A stretch of DNA of 64,000 nt from Nemania diffusa (taxonomy: Eukaryota; Ascomycota; Sordariomycetes; Xylariales; Xylariaceae), in contig JBBPUQ010000003.1 of assembly GCA_038501195.1 (NCBI GenBank), positions 2,248,501 through 2,312,500 of the forward strand, given 5' to 3'. Under the pieces are notes generated by a model, which searched no databases, was not told the DNA's origin, and worked only from the letters and a program-made list of their open reading frames with translations. A program made the translations under genes and the position numbers. Positions 35,981 to 47,100 of the stretch are shown piece after piece (the first letter of the stretch is position 1; each line of letters begins with the position of its first letter).

Positions 35981-37258
35981 AGAGATTAGGGCTCCTACCG
36001 TTGGTTCCTCTCAATATCTCGCTCTTGACTTCCGAAACTGCTGGGTATAGGCTGTGCCATCCCGATATCAGGTTTCTTAAACCTCGAATCCGCCAGTAGT
36101 ACTTCGACCAGGCAGCTAAGTCTCTAGTTACTGCGATCCTGCATGTTGCATCTCCAAAGAAGCACAGCTAGGCTCCCGTGTTTTCCAAGATCCTCAGAGT
36201 ACCCTACTCAGAAGCTACCACAAGAATAATTGTTTTTGTAGGCGAGCGGATTAATAAATAGCGCTTGTTCACATCATGTACGCATGATCAACGCGTGGTC
36301 CAGACAAATTCCCCAGCTCGGGGACTTATGATATGGTAATGAACCAAGTACACGCACACCACTTTGGCGTACCTAATATCTAGCCAAGGCCAGATTATTA
36401 GTGTATTACGCCATATGATGTCATTCCCGTTATGTGTTCTAGGTAACCATGCGAAATACCGGCAATATCACGTCTACCGGAGCAAGGCCAAGCTTGTGAG
36501 AGTACTAGGATTAAACCACACAGGATCACTATTGAGGTCGAGTGCAACCGTTTGTAGCCTCGTCTTAGTGCTTAAGGAACTGATTGAGTCAGTCGAGAAT
36601 ACGCAAGAGTTCTACGTAGCGCCAAGCGCTGAGTCGTCATCAAGAACCACTTATATATCATCAATCAGGAATTTATCTATATACCATAAAGCACTAAGAA
36701 GCTCTACTCTTATTTTGGGTTTTAAGGTATCGTTCTAGGACCATTGAGTATGTCACCATCACATAGAGACATTGGTCTACAGTATATAGACATATCACGG
36801 GACTAAGGGTTCCAACAAGGTTCATCAGTAATTAACGCGCCTAAAGTGCTTTGCTATGGCCTTCGCTTCAGTTCGCTCTTGTGTGGGATTGATCTTCTCC
36901 AGTGGACGCCTGTCAAAGTAGGTAGCCTCCATACGTACTCTCAACAACATCAATACCCCTCCCAAATTGCTACAAGGCGCAAAACAAGTTATGCCCACCA
37001 TGCCCATCTCTCAATTTTGAGAAGCCTTCGCTCATAGTTTCAGGGGTTTCAGGAATCGATTGATCTTTCTATTAAGCCCTGCTTTCTACCTACCTGCTAT
37101 TTTTAGCTATTTGATAGACTGTCTCTTCACTGTGTAATATCCCAACACGACAATTTGTATCCCGATGTGACAAGGGCTCTTTGGGAGGCCAGGAATCAAT
37201 CTGATTCCTTCTCTAACTGATCCTAGCAGAGTACGCCGTGTGACACCCGAAACTACGA
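35981..37258. other. Intergenic, no supported gene
   Basis: 3' flanks of SPP2 and of the exonuclease-like gene. A 124-codon plus frame (36364-36738) has no signal, domain or family resemblance. Nothing else seen. Confidence 0.5.
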
Positions 37259-38209
37259 TTAGCAAGGCCCGATAAAAGTTTCCCCCAAGCTGTCAAAGTC
37301 GCTTTCTGGGTTTTGCGCCTTTTTGGATTCTCTTAATCGCTGCTTCTCTTTTATTTCAGAAGTGCTTATAGCTCGTAAAGGCGCCGTCTTATTCTCGTCA
37401 AGAAAAAGAGAGCCCGCTTTCTTTCTATTTTGGTGAGCGACTCGACTGCGCAGCTTGTCTTGGTTTTCGGGGTCAAAAAAAGCATTTGCTATAGCCAAAG
37501 TCGATACAGTATCGTCTCCCGCATTATCAGCCGAACCATTCCGATGACTGCCTTTAACATCTTTCCAGGAGTACCCAAAGGTTTGGAGCATAGAGACCCG
37601 CCCAGGCAAAACTTTAGCTAAAGTGATGTCTTTGCCAATATCACGGAGGTCTATCCACGACGAAAAGTATGGCATAGCCTTTGGGAAGTTTTTCGACAAG
37701 TAGTTCCATTCAGCTGCCATCTCAAATCCAACAACAAAATCTTTATCAAGATTTGAGTTATTGCAAGACTGGATAAATTTGATGATCGCAGATTCTAGGT
37801 TATCGATATGAATTTGTTGTTCGCAGCCAAAACGGCTTTGACGACGGTTTGGAATATTGCCTCGAAAGCGGATCAGATCCTCTTGTAATTCGTTGCTTAG
37901 TTCTATATTTAGAGTTAAACTTTGAAGCTGGTATGTATTGTAGAAGTCTCTAAGGCGTTGTTTGCTGGATATAGAAGCGTTAAGCATTATAGCTGTAGAC
38001 GTAGCTGGAAAATATGTAAGGCCGACTTGGTGAAGTATGCGATTGTTTTCGTTTTCGACGGGTACATGTTCGGTGTCTAATGCGATAAAGGCCGAGTTAC
38101 CACCAGCAACAACCTTATATAAGTCGTCCATAGTTGTAATTCTGTTGGTAAAAAGCACCCGAGAATCTGGGTCGCGTTGAAGATGTTGATAGGTAGCCAT
38201 CGAAGGCAA
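37259..38209 (-). CDS. DEDD-exonuclease-like protein (Gfd2/YDR514C C-terminal domain family)
   Basis: Single exon, 316 residues. The fold is suggested by three RNase H-like blocks: FIALDTEHVPVE (first acidic pair, residues ~37-50), DFVVGFEMAAEWNYLSKNFP with WIDLRDIG (middle), and NAGDDTVSTLAIANAF (C-terminal Asp pair). This is the pattern of the fungal Gfd2/YDR514C-like family, also related to the QDE-2-interacting exonuclease QIP. A nuclease role on RNA or DNA is an inference; the substrate is unknown. The start could be the first ATG (MPSMATYQHL) or the later MDDLYKV. The gene stands in an accessory pocket with pseudogenes and transposon-like DNA, and a broken copy of its first ~30 codons lies just upstream. 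Confidence 0.7.
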   Translation of the reverse strand: MPSMATYQHLQRDPDSRVLFTNRITTMDDLYKVVAGGNSAFIALDTEHVPVENENNRILHQVGLTYFPATSTAIMLNASISSKQRLRDFYNTYQLQSLTLNIELSNELQEDLIRFRGNIPNRRQSRFGCEQQIHIDNLESAIIKFIQSCNNSNLDKDFVVGFEMAAEWNYLSKNFPKAMPYFSSWIDLRDIGKDITLAKVLPGRVSMLQTFGYSWKDVKGSHRNGSADNAGDDTVSTLAIANAFFDPENQDKLRSRVAHQNRKKAGSLFLDENKTAPLRAISTSEIKEKQRLRESKKAQNPESDFDSLGETFIGPC

Positions 38210-38397
38210 CGTTATAGTCGGCCTGCGATATTCTTGTATCTAACGAAAGAGATAGAGAGGCGAGAACCGGACCATACGACAAGGTGCTTGTAGATACTAG
38301 TAATGGTGCTGTAGAGAACAAAAAATGAGATGTACATAAATTAGAAGAAACTAGTCGAGGTAGAAGGAGTGGTGGAAATAGGATCTGTAGCTAGGAA

Positions 38398-38535
38398 AGT
38401 GATGGATGACTTACTTCGTCCATGGTTTGGTAAAATAAAATAAAAATAGCCGAGGATCTAGGTCGCGTTGAAGTTGTTGACAGGTAAGTATTGGTAATAG
38501 TGTTGTAGAGAATAAAAAAAAGATGTGTTTTAAGA
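38398..38535 (-). pseudogene. Partial tandem duplicate of the 5' end of the exonuclease-like gene
   Basis: GATCTAGGTCGCGTTGAAG at 38456-38474 repeats GATCTGGGTCGCGTTGAAG at 38164-38182. Read on minus, the copy gives CQQLQRDLDPRLF against YQHLQRDPDSRVLF of the gene, and ends near a CCATGGACGAAGTAAG that parallels the gene's ATGGACGAC. Upstream, both copies also share GTAATAGTGTTGTAGAGAA/GTAATGGTGCTGTAGAGAA, but the second copy lacks about 100 bp between. So the promoter and first codons were duplicated, then trimmed. Not expected to be functional. Confidence 0.6.
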
Positions 38536-38831
38536 ATTTGGCACCATATACGGTTAATCAGCACGCAAAAATACTATCACAGCATTTCCGGTGTAAAAAC
38601 AAAAGACTTACCGCAGGCACCCTTGCTAAACAATCTTCTCGATATAATCGGCATAGAAGCATGATACCTCAATCACAGAATCGTTAAACAAGTCCACCTT
38701 AATAAAACGGCACCTGGTACATAGCAGTCCAACCGTGCTGTCCGTCTTCGCTGATCCTCGCCTGGTAGACTGAAAATGGAGGGGTCTAGAGGACATGGCG
38801 GGCAATCAGTCGTAGGTGTGGGCGGCGCACG

Positions 38832-39325
38832 CCGTTTTACAATATCGAACGGTCTTTGTTGTTATGTAATTATGGTAAGCAGTACCGTACCGTACGAGTA
38901 TTGAAGATTTACCGCAGAGTCTCTAGGCATCCTGTGACCAGGTTTAAGTTCCATAAAGCTCTCTTTTTTTTCTTTCGTTTTCTGTTCTTTTTAGAACGAA
39001 CGTATTTATTAGGTAATGAACAATGAAATGACGAGAGCCTGACATGCCCTCACAGCTTAAAATCTAGTAGCTACCTCGTAATGATAATGGTCAAACCACG
39101 GACTCTCAAGTAGAAATCCGCGGGACCCGAGATTTCGTTATCTTTCTCAAGCACTCAATGCGTACAATGGTACATAACTACCTACCCGAATTACTTGGCT
39201 TTACCACCGGAATCGGAATAGACTTTTACCTACCTAGGTCTGAGCCTAAGGCCCCTGTCCAACCCTTGGATAGTTTCTAGTTTACCGTAATTGCATAAAA
39301 ACAAAGACCGTTCATTGTAAAACGG
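38832..39325. mobile_element. Non-coding element with ~45 bp terminal inverted repeats
   Basis: The left end CCGTTTTACAATATCGAACG.. (38832-38878) matches the reverse complement of the right end (39282-39325) almost base for base, through GAACGGTCTTTGTT and TATG(C/T)AATTA to GGTAA. Similarity stops abruptly outside the CCG ends. Each terminal repeat can itself fold (CCGTT...GAACGG). The 400 bp interior has no open frame of note. No clear target-site duplication. Probably a non-autonomous DNA transposon. Confidence 0.65.
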
Positions 39326-39483
39326 ATCTTATTACAGGATGGTCCGTATGAGCGAACTTCTACAACAAAAATCTCACCCTCGTTCACTACCTACCTAGGT
39401 AGGCTACGAGCTACGAACTACAGTTCAGCAGCTTTCTCCATAAACTAGGAGAGCTTCTCATCAGGACCATTCTTTCAGCATTA

Positions 39484-39940
39484 GTGATCATGATAGTAAC
39501 GATAACGAATAGCAACGATCGTCTTTTAGCAGCTCTTGTTAACTCCAGCGATGAAGAAGAGAGCGAATATCGCTTTTTGGTCGATGACAAGCATGTCAAG
39601 TATATCACCGTCGTCCCAGGTGTATTTCCAAAGGACGATCGGACCTTTGCGCCCGTACTTATTCCTATGCCGCCACCTTTCCCCCCTAGTAATTAGAACG
39701 AGGGTCACATCTCTAAGAATCCGCTTACGCAGCACCCAGTTTTCTCTCGTGTTACTTATAGCGAGCTCACTGGAATCCGAAATACCTGATGCCACAGGCG
39801 GATCGACCATGTCGAGCTAAAAAAAAAAAAAAAAAAAAGCTAAATCGAGTACGACAAAACATCCACCTTGTTACATGCCCAGCTTTTGACTTTCCGGTAC
39901 TCGTTAAGTTTGCTGCCCCCCCCCCCCCCCCCCCTAAAAG
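39484..39940 (+). pseudogene. Nonsense-riddled kinase-like gene fragment, split by A20 and C19 runs
   Basis: One frame reads SSDEEESEYRFLVDDKHVKY-ITVVPGVFP..PMPPPFPPSN, stop, NEGHISKNPLTQHPVFSRVTYSELTGIRNT, stop. In the fungal kinase-like family often auto-labelled 'alpha-galactosidase A', the positions of both stops are Trp as I recall (DWNEGHIS and LWH). After a 20-base A run (39819-39838) a shifted frame gives LNRVRQNIHLVTCPAFDFPVLVKFA, again matching the family's VVVKFA strand, then a 19-base C run (39916-39934). The kinase catalytic loop is missing. At least one nonsense change (TGG to TAG) fits repeat-induced point mutation. Family assignment is from memory of the conserved NEGHIS and VKF blocks. 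Confidence 0.65.
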
Positions 39941-40477
39941 TGGCCAAGAGTGAAATTTCAAACTTTATTAACGCCACTGAGTCAAAACCTGGTAGAATTA
40001 TACTCATAGAGGATATTCAATCCCAATTTGATTAGTTGCCTAGGTGAGACCCTAGATATATCAGACCCTCTCTTCTTTTCTGGTCATAGTGCTACCTAGT
40101 TCTACAATATCGAAACGCACCTCCCCTCCTCCTTCTCTAGCCTCTCTTCCCTCTTAAATTGCTGAAAGGAGTTATCTTCATATCAACTATCAGTGAGTAT
40201 TGGATCTTGGAATCGTAGAAAATTTCCAAGACTCGGCATATGTGCTTAACCTAAATTTGAACATCCGTAGCGATATCCTAAGAGGTTTTAGAAAGTGCGT
40301 CATATCCTTATGGTGCGTTGAGTAGGTACTTATATTCAACATTAGCTATGGAATGGTAATATATTGAACTATTAATTGTGTCAATTTTCCAGAAAATTAG
40401 CTGAATTTAAAGGATTGAATTAAGTCCTTTTTGTTAACAGCGAATATAATATTATAATTAGAGAGCACTAAGATATG

Positions 40478-40670
40478 GCAACAGCTAGACGCTGCTCTCG
40501 TGGGCGGTTGAGTATGGTCACACGGCCGTTGTTAAGCTCCTCCTCGACACGGGAAAAATGGATTGATGCTACTGGAGCAACAGCCCTTCAAGATGTAGAA
40601 TTTCATCGCCATGATATAGTTGAGAATCTACTACTCCACAATGGTGTTTCTATACTTCAAGACTTCTGTG
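40478..40670 (+). pseudogene. Ankyrin-repeat gene fragment
   Basis: Frame 1: TLLSWAVEYGHTAVVKLLLDTGKMD then a stop; a shifted frame continues DATGATALQDVEFHRHDIVENLLLHNGV. Together these are about one and a half ankyrin repeats (SWA-x-YGH-x-VVKLLLD) broken by a frameshift. No intact domain partner nearby; a leftover of an ankyrin/NACHT- or HET-type accessory gene is likely. Confidence 0.55.
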
Positions 40671-41337
40671 GTCTTCAGCAACTTTTCATTGAGTTACAGG
40701 GAATTAGTATCTTCCCTTAGCATTCTATAATGTTAATAGCTGCAGAGCATTCAACCTTTTTCATAGAAAACCTTGTCTTGTTATAATAACAACGAAATTA
40801 CTATATACGAATGAGCATATTTTACTAAAGAGGGCTGAACAATCTCATCGTTTGAAAAATGTGACGGTAAAAGAAAACCGTTTAGCAGACCCTGTCTTTA
40901 TGCATAAACTACCCAGGTACTTATCTGTTCCTGGATAGCCGCAGGTGAACCGTAAATATACGGCTCATATGCTACCTACCTGTTACCTACATATCACGTT
41001 AAGAGCCTGAGCGGAAATACGCTAATCCCAATTCGTCGCATCCTTGGCAACTCGTGCAACCTAGAACCCGTTGGAGATATGGGTTAACCCGAGCTGGGAC
41101 AGCTCCAGGGGGTTGGTCCCTTAGCCAAGCCCACCAACTAGCAAACGCACCGCCAGCACCGTGAAGCGGTCTAGGCCAAAATACAGTACTATACAGTATT
41201 CTGTGTCCATCTAGTCTAGCTCCCACCAAAGTTGGATATCTCCTTCCCGTTTCCCCTCCCTTCTTTCCTCTCATCGACATCGATGTCTAGGGGGTTCATG
41301 ATTCTGCAGCAAGAATTGGCCTTGTCACGTCGTCATT
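40671..41337. promoter_or_regulatory. Promoter region of the sphingolipid C9-methyltransferase gene
   Basis: No coding seen. The last ~350 bp (from ~40980) is clearly more GC-rich than the pocket to its left, with pyrimidine-rich sequence (CCTTCCCGTTTCCCCTCCC at ~41243) just before the start, as expected for a strongly expressed gene. Confidence 0.4.
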
Positions 41338-43096
41338 ATGTCGAAACCTCATAGCGTCAACGGGAGTGAGTCCGAGTTCGAATTCATCGAGACTCCGAAG
41401 GCGCCCACGCCCACTTTTGAGAAATTCGAAGATTGTGGAGTACGAACGACTTCGGTACGTGAAGCACCATCTGTCCTTTGGCACTGCAACGAAGAGCACA
41501 GAAGCTGACTATGGTCATTCACAGTACCCAGCCATTAAGAACGGCCCGCTTCCTGCAGATTCCGCCGGCTCGGATACCTTCTCCAATGCCCTCCTTGCCG
41601 CCGTAATTTTTGGCCTTCCGCTATGGCTTTCGTGGAAGGTCGGGGGAGGTTTTAAGACGGCCGTGTTCTTCGGTCTCGTCTTATTCATCCCTTCTTTCGG
41701 ATCCTATTGGTTGATCATCTCGGCCATCAGTCCCAGGAAGAACGAAAAGGCCAAGTACCCCGGCCGACCTGTCGAGCACTACCTGACTTTCAAGAAGCAG
41801 TCTGATCAGCTAAAGTACCATGGAAAGAACAAGATTCCCATAGAGACTTTCTATGAGATGTACTTTGACGGAGACGTCGATTTCAACGGCGATGCTCTCG
41901 AGGTTTTAGAGTACAGGCATGACTGGGCAAGCTTCCGCTTCACTGTTAGTCTTTGCAAGTATTTCCTCTTTGTCATGGTCCCCGAGGTTATCCTGCATTC
42001 GCGAAGTCAAGGTTAGTATTGCCTCTTCTCACCTGAGGTGCTCTAGTCACTAACTTGAACAAGACGAGGAGCAAGTTCGTGGTCACTACGACCGTGGCGA
42101 TGACTTTTACGGCTGGTTCCTAGGGCCACGCATGATCTATACTTCGGGCGTCATTAGGGACATCAACACGGAGGAGTCTCTTGAGCAGCTCCAGGATAAC
42201 AAGCTAGCCATTGTATGCGAGAAGACCGAGCTCAAGAAAGGTGAAACACTGCTTGATCTGGGCTGTGGCTGGGGTACCCTTGCCCGGTTCGCCAGTGCTA
42301 ATTATGGTGCGCACGCCACCGGTATCACACTTGGTCGAAACCAAACGGCTTGGGGTAATAAGGCACTCCGCGACGTTGGCATTCGGGAAGAACAGAGCAA
42401 GATTCTCTGCATGGATTACCGAGATGTCCCTGTTCCCGAGGGTGGATATAAGAAGATCACTTGCCTGGAGATGGCTGAACACGTGGGTATACGCAGGCTT
42501 GGTGCCTTCTTCAAGCAAGTCCACGACATGCTTGACGATGATGGTATCTTCTTCCTTCAGATGGCTGGCTTACGTAAATCCTGGCAATACGAGGATCTGA
42601 TCTGGGGCCTGTTTATGAATAAATATGTGTTCCCTGGTGCCGATGCTTCCACCCCAATCGGTTTTGTCCTGGATAGGCTAGAGGGTGCTGGATTCGAAGT
42701 CAAGAGTGTTGACACCATCGGTGTACACTACTCTGCAACCCTCTGGCGCTGGTATAGAAATTGGATGGCCAATCGCGATAAGGTCGAGGCGAAGTATGGC
42801 AAGCGCTGGTTCCGCGTACGTGTACTCGAATATGAATACGATTGAGTCTGCATACTAATGATTGCGTTTAGATCTGGGAGTATTTCCTGGCTTCTTCCAC
42901 CATCGCATCACGTCAAGGGAGTGCCACCTGCTGGCAGATTGTCCTCGTCAAGAACATCAACTCAACCCACCGCATTGAGGGTATCCCAACTCAATACGGT
43001 CTCGAGGGAGCTTTCAAGGCTGCTGCAAAGAAGGTGAACCTCAAAGCGTGGGCTGAGAAGAATGCAGACCTGTTCCCAACCTCTGCTGCTCAGTAA
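41338..43096 (+). CDS. Sphingolipid C9-methyltransferase
   Basis: Four exons: 41338-41454, 41525-42011, 42064-42815, 42872-43096, 526 residues, the normal size. The enzyme adds the C9 methyl group to the sphingoid base of fungal glucosylceramide, using SAM, at the ER membrane; it belongs to the cyclopropane-fatty-acid-synthase-like superfamily. Two N-terminal membrane segments are visible (FSNALLAAVIFGLPLWLSW and AVFFGLVLFIPSFGSYWLIIS). The family block SPRKNEKAKYPGRPVEHYLTF follows, then ALEVLEYRHDWASFRF and the SAM site LLDLGCGWGTLARFA. Later blocks GRNQTAWGNK, KKITCLEMAEHVG, GLRKSWQYEDLIWGLFMNKY and HYSATLWRWYRNW are intact. Introns were placed where the conserved text rejoins (HSRSQ-DEEQ; KRWFR-IWEY). 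No missing key residue noted. Confidence 0.95.
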
Positions 43097-44157
43097 GGTG
43101 TTCACGCGAATCGCTATGAATTTGACCAAATATGCACACAAATGTATCAAAGCCCCCAATTTCTATCTTGGTGACATACAGGCGCTTCAATCAAGCCTAG
43201 TACGATGATACTACAGACGGCTGCACAAATGCATGCCATTGCAATGAAGCATAAAACAAAACTGGCGGACGGCAGTGGTGTTAAAAGTAGTCCGGATTGC
43301 TTTAACACTAAAAGGATGGAAGTCAACCAAAATTAGACTAATATGGGACATGGACCCTACTGGATGGAAGGGGCTCGAAAAGGAGAAGGGAAGTCGAAGA
43401 TAGTCCAGAATATATACCCTTATCGAGTGAATGATATTCTTAATCTCATCATCGCTTGATTAGACCTTTTGACAGTGCCTATGGGGTTTTGGTTTATATG
43501 CAATGCGCTTTGGAGTCTTGAGCGGTACTGTACTACCTAGTGTTGACAAGAGGCTTCAAAGTTATGTAGACAATTATTGCCTGCGCCAAGTGAAGAAGCT
43601 TGACATTAGCTAATAGCTCTAGCCACCGCATTACTTAGGCAGTGGAATGCATGAAGCCTCCTGTCCTAACCCCCCTATAGATTCCGGCTTTTTATGCACT
43701 ATGATTTTAAGCTTTAGGTAAAGGACGGTTTAAGGATGTATAATTTAATCACTTTCACTAGATGTATTGTATCCTGTCTATTATGTCCTGCTTAGCGAGT
43801 TAGGTTTTGGAGCAGTCAGTGCTTATTTAGTACATGGTAAGTAGGTACTTAGGTCTACATGTACAGTAGGCGCCCGTAGGCAAAGCTCAGCCACTCGCGG
43901 CGGAGACCCACTCGGCGTTGCAGTTGACCATTCAGACCAGTTACAACCACCCATCCTCAGGATGGACACGGCCAAGGCAGCTCCTATCATCAACCAAGTT
44001 TCGTCATCCAACATTGGAACGCGCACACTTCTTTTCCCTCTTGCGTCTTACCATCTATCGGGAGGCCTAGCTGGTCTCTCGACGCTTTCGCTTTCAATTC
44101 TAAGTTCGTGAGCAAGCCAAGTTGCATATTTACTCTCGATGATTAGACCCTGATACC
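43097..44157. other. Intergenic between C9-methyltransferase and PAN1
   Basis: 3' flank of one plus gene and promoter of the next. AT-rich to 43830, then a GC-richer promoter with pyrimidine tracts. No coding seen; one short GTAAGTAGGTACTTAGG repeat unit at about 43840. Confidence 0.5.
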
Positions 44158-47100
44158 ATGTATTCCAATTCCAATTCCTATCTAGGGGCCAGCAACAACA
44201 ACGCTCTGCGCCCCGGTTCCCAGCAGCAGTATGGCGCCCCTTTCGGCCAGCAACCTCCGCAACAGCCGGGACAACAGCCCGGCGCCTTCGCTCCTCAACC
44301 GACGGGATATGGCCAGGCGCCATTGACCCAGCAGTATACGGGGTTCCCGAGTGGCCAGGGTATGCAGCAGCAGCTACAGCAGCAGCCTTCTCAGGGTCTT
44401 CAACCTCAATACACCGGTTATCCCGGGCAAGCGCCTCAGCAACAGGGTTTTCAGACCGGCGCACCGCCCATCCCACCGATCCCCCAGCAGTTCCAGCAGC
44501 AGTATAACCAACAGCAGCAGCCTCAGAGCTCGTTCTTGTCGCCGAATAACCCGCCTCCGTCAACGATAGTGTCTGCGCCATCTATAAAGCCTCAGCCCAC
44601 CGGGTTCACCGCAATGGCTGCATCTTTTCGAACCAGCGGAACAGCCGAGGCCCAGCCGCCAGCCGCCAAATCCTCTCAAAGATCCTCGAACAAGATACCC
44701 AACATTAGATTGTCTTTTATCACAGCACAAGACCAAGCTAAGTTTGAGACACTGTTCAAGTCGGCTGTTGGCGGAGATCATACGACGATGTCTGGTGAGA
44801 AGGCTCGCGATCTTCTTTTAAGATCACGACTCGACGGAGATTCTTTATCTCATATCTGGTATGCCTGATATAACATATAGACTTTAAAAATATAATCTGC
44901 TTACTTACTTACTCTTCGTTCATAGGACACTTTCTGATACGACTCGAGCGGGCGAACTTCATTTTCCTGAATTTGCGCTTGCTATGTATCTTTGCAACCT
45001 GAAGCTAGTCGGCAAACCGTTACCCGGAAGTCTACCCGACAATATCAAGAACGAGGTTTCGAGCATGGTAGACATCATCAACTTCAGTATTGCAGAGGAG
45101 GCCGCTTCCGGAAGCGCAACCAATGCTCCTGACTTTACAAGACAGAATACCGCTACGCCACCCACAATACAGCATCCTCAGCCTCAGGTATCAAACTCTC
45201 AATTGTTGCAAGCACAAATCACAGGGTTTCCCGGACAGCAGATGGGTATGCAGCCTCAGCAAACTAGTTTCCCTAGTGGGATAGGCAACCCCCAGCAGAC
45301 GGGTTATAATGGTCCTCGGCCACCAATGCCTCCGATGCCCACAGGTTTCTCAGGGGGCTTATCTGCACCGCCCGCAGCACCCTTGAACGCACAGCCAACT
45401 GGCCGGCCTGGTCAATGGGGCCTGGTCAACACTCCCGCATCTGGTTTGCCTAACATTGATGCATTACATGCTCGGATGATGCCCCAAGCTGGTCGCGAGC
45501 AGCAAAGCTATACCACTGCCGGCTTGGCAGGCAATGCAGTGATCCCATGGGCAATTACGAAGGACGAAAAGACCAGATATGATCAACTTTTCCAAGCCTG
45601 GGACGGTCTTGGTAAAGGATTTATCGGAGGAGACCAAGCAATTGAGATCATGGGCCAAAGTGGCTTGGACAAGACTGATCTCGAGCGTATATGGACTCTC
45701 TCAGACAATGGTAACAAAGGGCGTCTTGACCTAGACGAATTTGCCGTAGCGATGCATTTGATCTACCGTAAGCTCAACGGCTATCCCATTCCTAATACGC
45801 TACCAGCAGAGCTCGTGCCACCATCGACAAGAAAAATTACAGAGTCTCTAGGCACTATCAGGTCAATGCTAAATCAAGAATCGGACTTCCGCAAATCGTC
45901 AGGAGCGTCTCTACTTCCACAGAAAACCGGCGTCAGTTATATGAAGAGCCACTCGTTCAAAGGTGGTAACGCGAGTCTTAATGCCAGTAGAAAGGATGGT
46001 ACGGTCTTTAGGAACAACGATGATAATGTGGGATACAAATCTAGCGCCCGGCGTAGGGTCGGAAACGCCTCGCCTCGCCCAGGTTCACCTGCATCTGTTG
46101 CTTCCAACGACGATCTATCTCTTGACCAGCTTAGAAAGAAAATCCGTGAAAAGCAAGTTGTTCTTGACGCCATTGATTTCAAAGACGAAACAGCAGCAGA
46201 AGAAGACGACATCCTTGATAGACGTGATCGACGTGAGGCAGAGGAGCTCTATCGACGTATTCGTCGCATTCAAGACGATATCGACGCCCACCCAGATGCT
46301 GCGCTTACCAGCGGGGATTCAGAAGCTGAGCGGCGGGCTCTCAAGAGACAATTGCAGAATCTTACTGACAAGATCCCGGACTTAGCATCTCAGGTTCGAA
46401 AAACTGAGAAAGCTATAGCCGATGCGAAGCTTGAGCTTTTCCGGTTGAGAGATGTTAAGGCTCACCCTAATAGTGCTTCTACCATCATCGGCACTGGACC
46501 CGGTGGCTCAATAACCGAGTCAGATCGCCTAAAAGCTAGAGCAAAGGCCATGATGCAACAACGGACGGCTGCCCTAACAGGGAAAAATGTGGACGTTGGA
46601 GGTAGCGACCTCGACGCACCCAAACGCCTAGAAGAAGAAAGTATCAAAGCTAGAACTGAAAAGGAGAACAATGAACGTATGGTACGAGATGTTGAAGATA
46701 GTGTTCGGGAATTTGCCCGAGGCATTGAGGATAATCTTAAAGAAGGCGGACAAACCTCTACTAACGAGCACGAGAAACGACGCTGGGAAGATGCATTGGG
46801 CGTTGAGGACGAGGTTCGTGACTTCGTTTTCGACCTACAACGATCTAGCCGCGCTGCTCGCATTAGAGCTCAGGATCGGAGAGGAGGACGAACGGCGACT
46901 ACGGAACCTGTCCGAGCGGAAGCACCCCCGAGGCGGCTTGAAAGTCCTGCATTAGGAGGACCTTCCTCTGCTCCGTCTGTCTCCCAGTCTCCTGGGCCCA
47001 GCGCAGGATCTTACTCCTCTTACAAAACTCCAGAAGAACGGGCCGCGTTTATTAAGCAACAAGCAGAGCAGCGTATGGCCGAGCGCCTTGCTGCATTAGG

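Noticed and set aside
36364..36738. 124-codon plus frame
   Set aside because: No signal, domain, splice support or compositional sign of coding.
44048..44581. 177-codon minus frame
   Set aside because: Antisense of the Gln/Pro-rich PAN1 N-terminus, no domain of its own.
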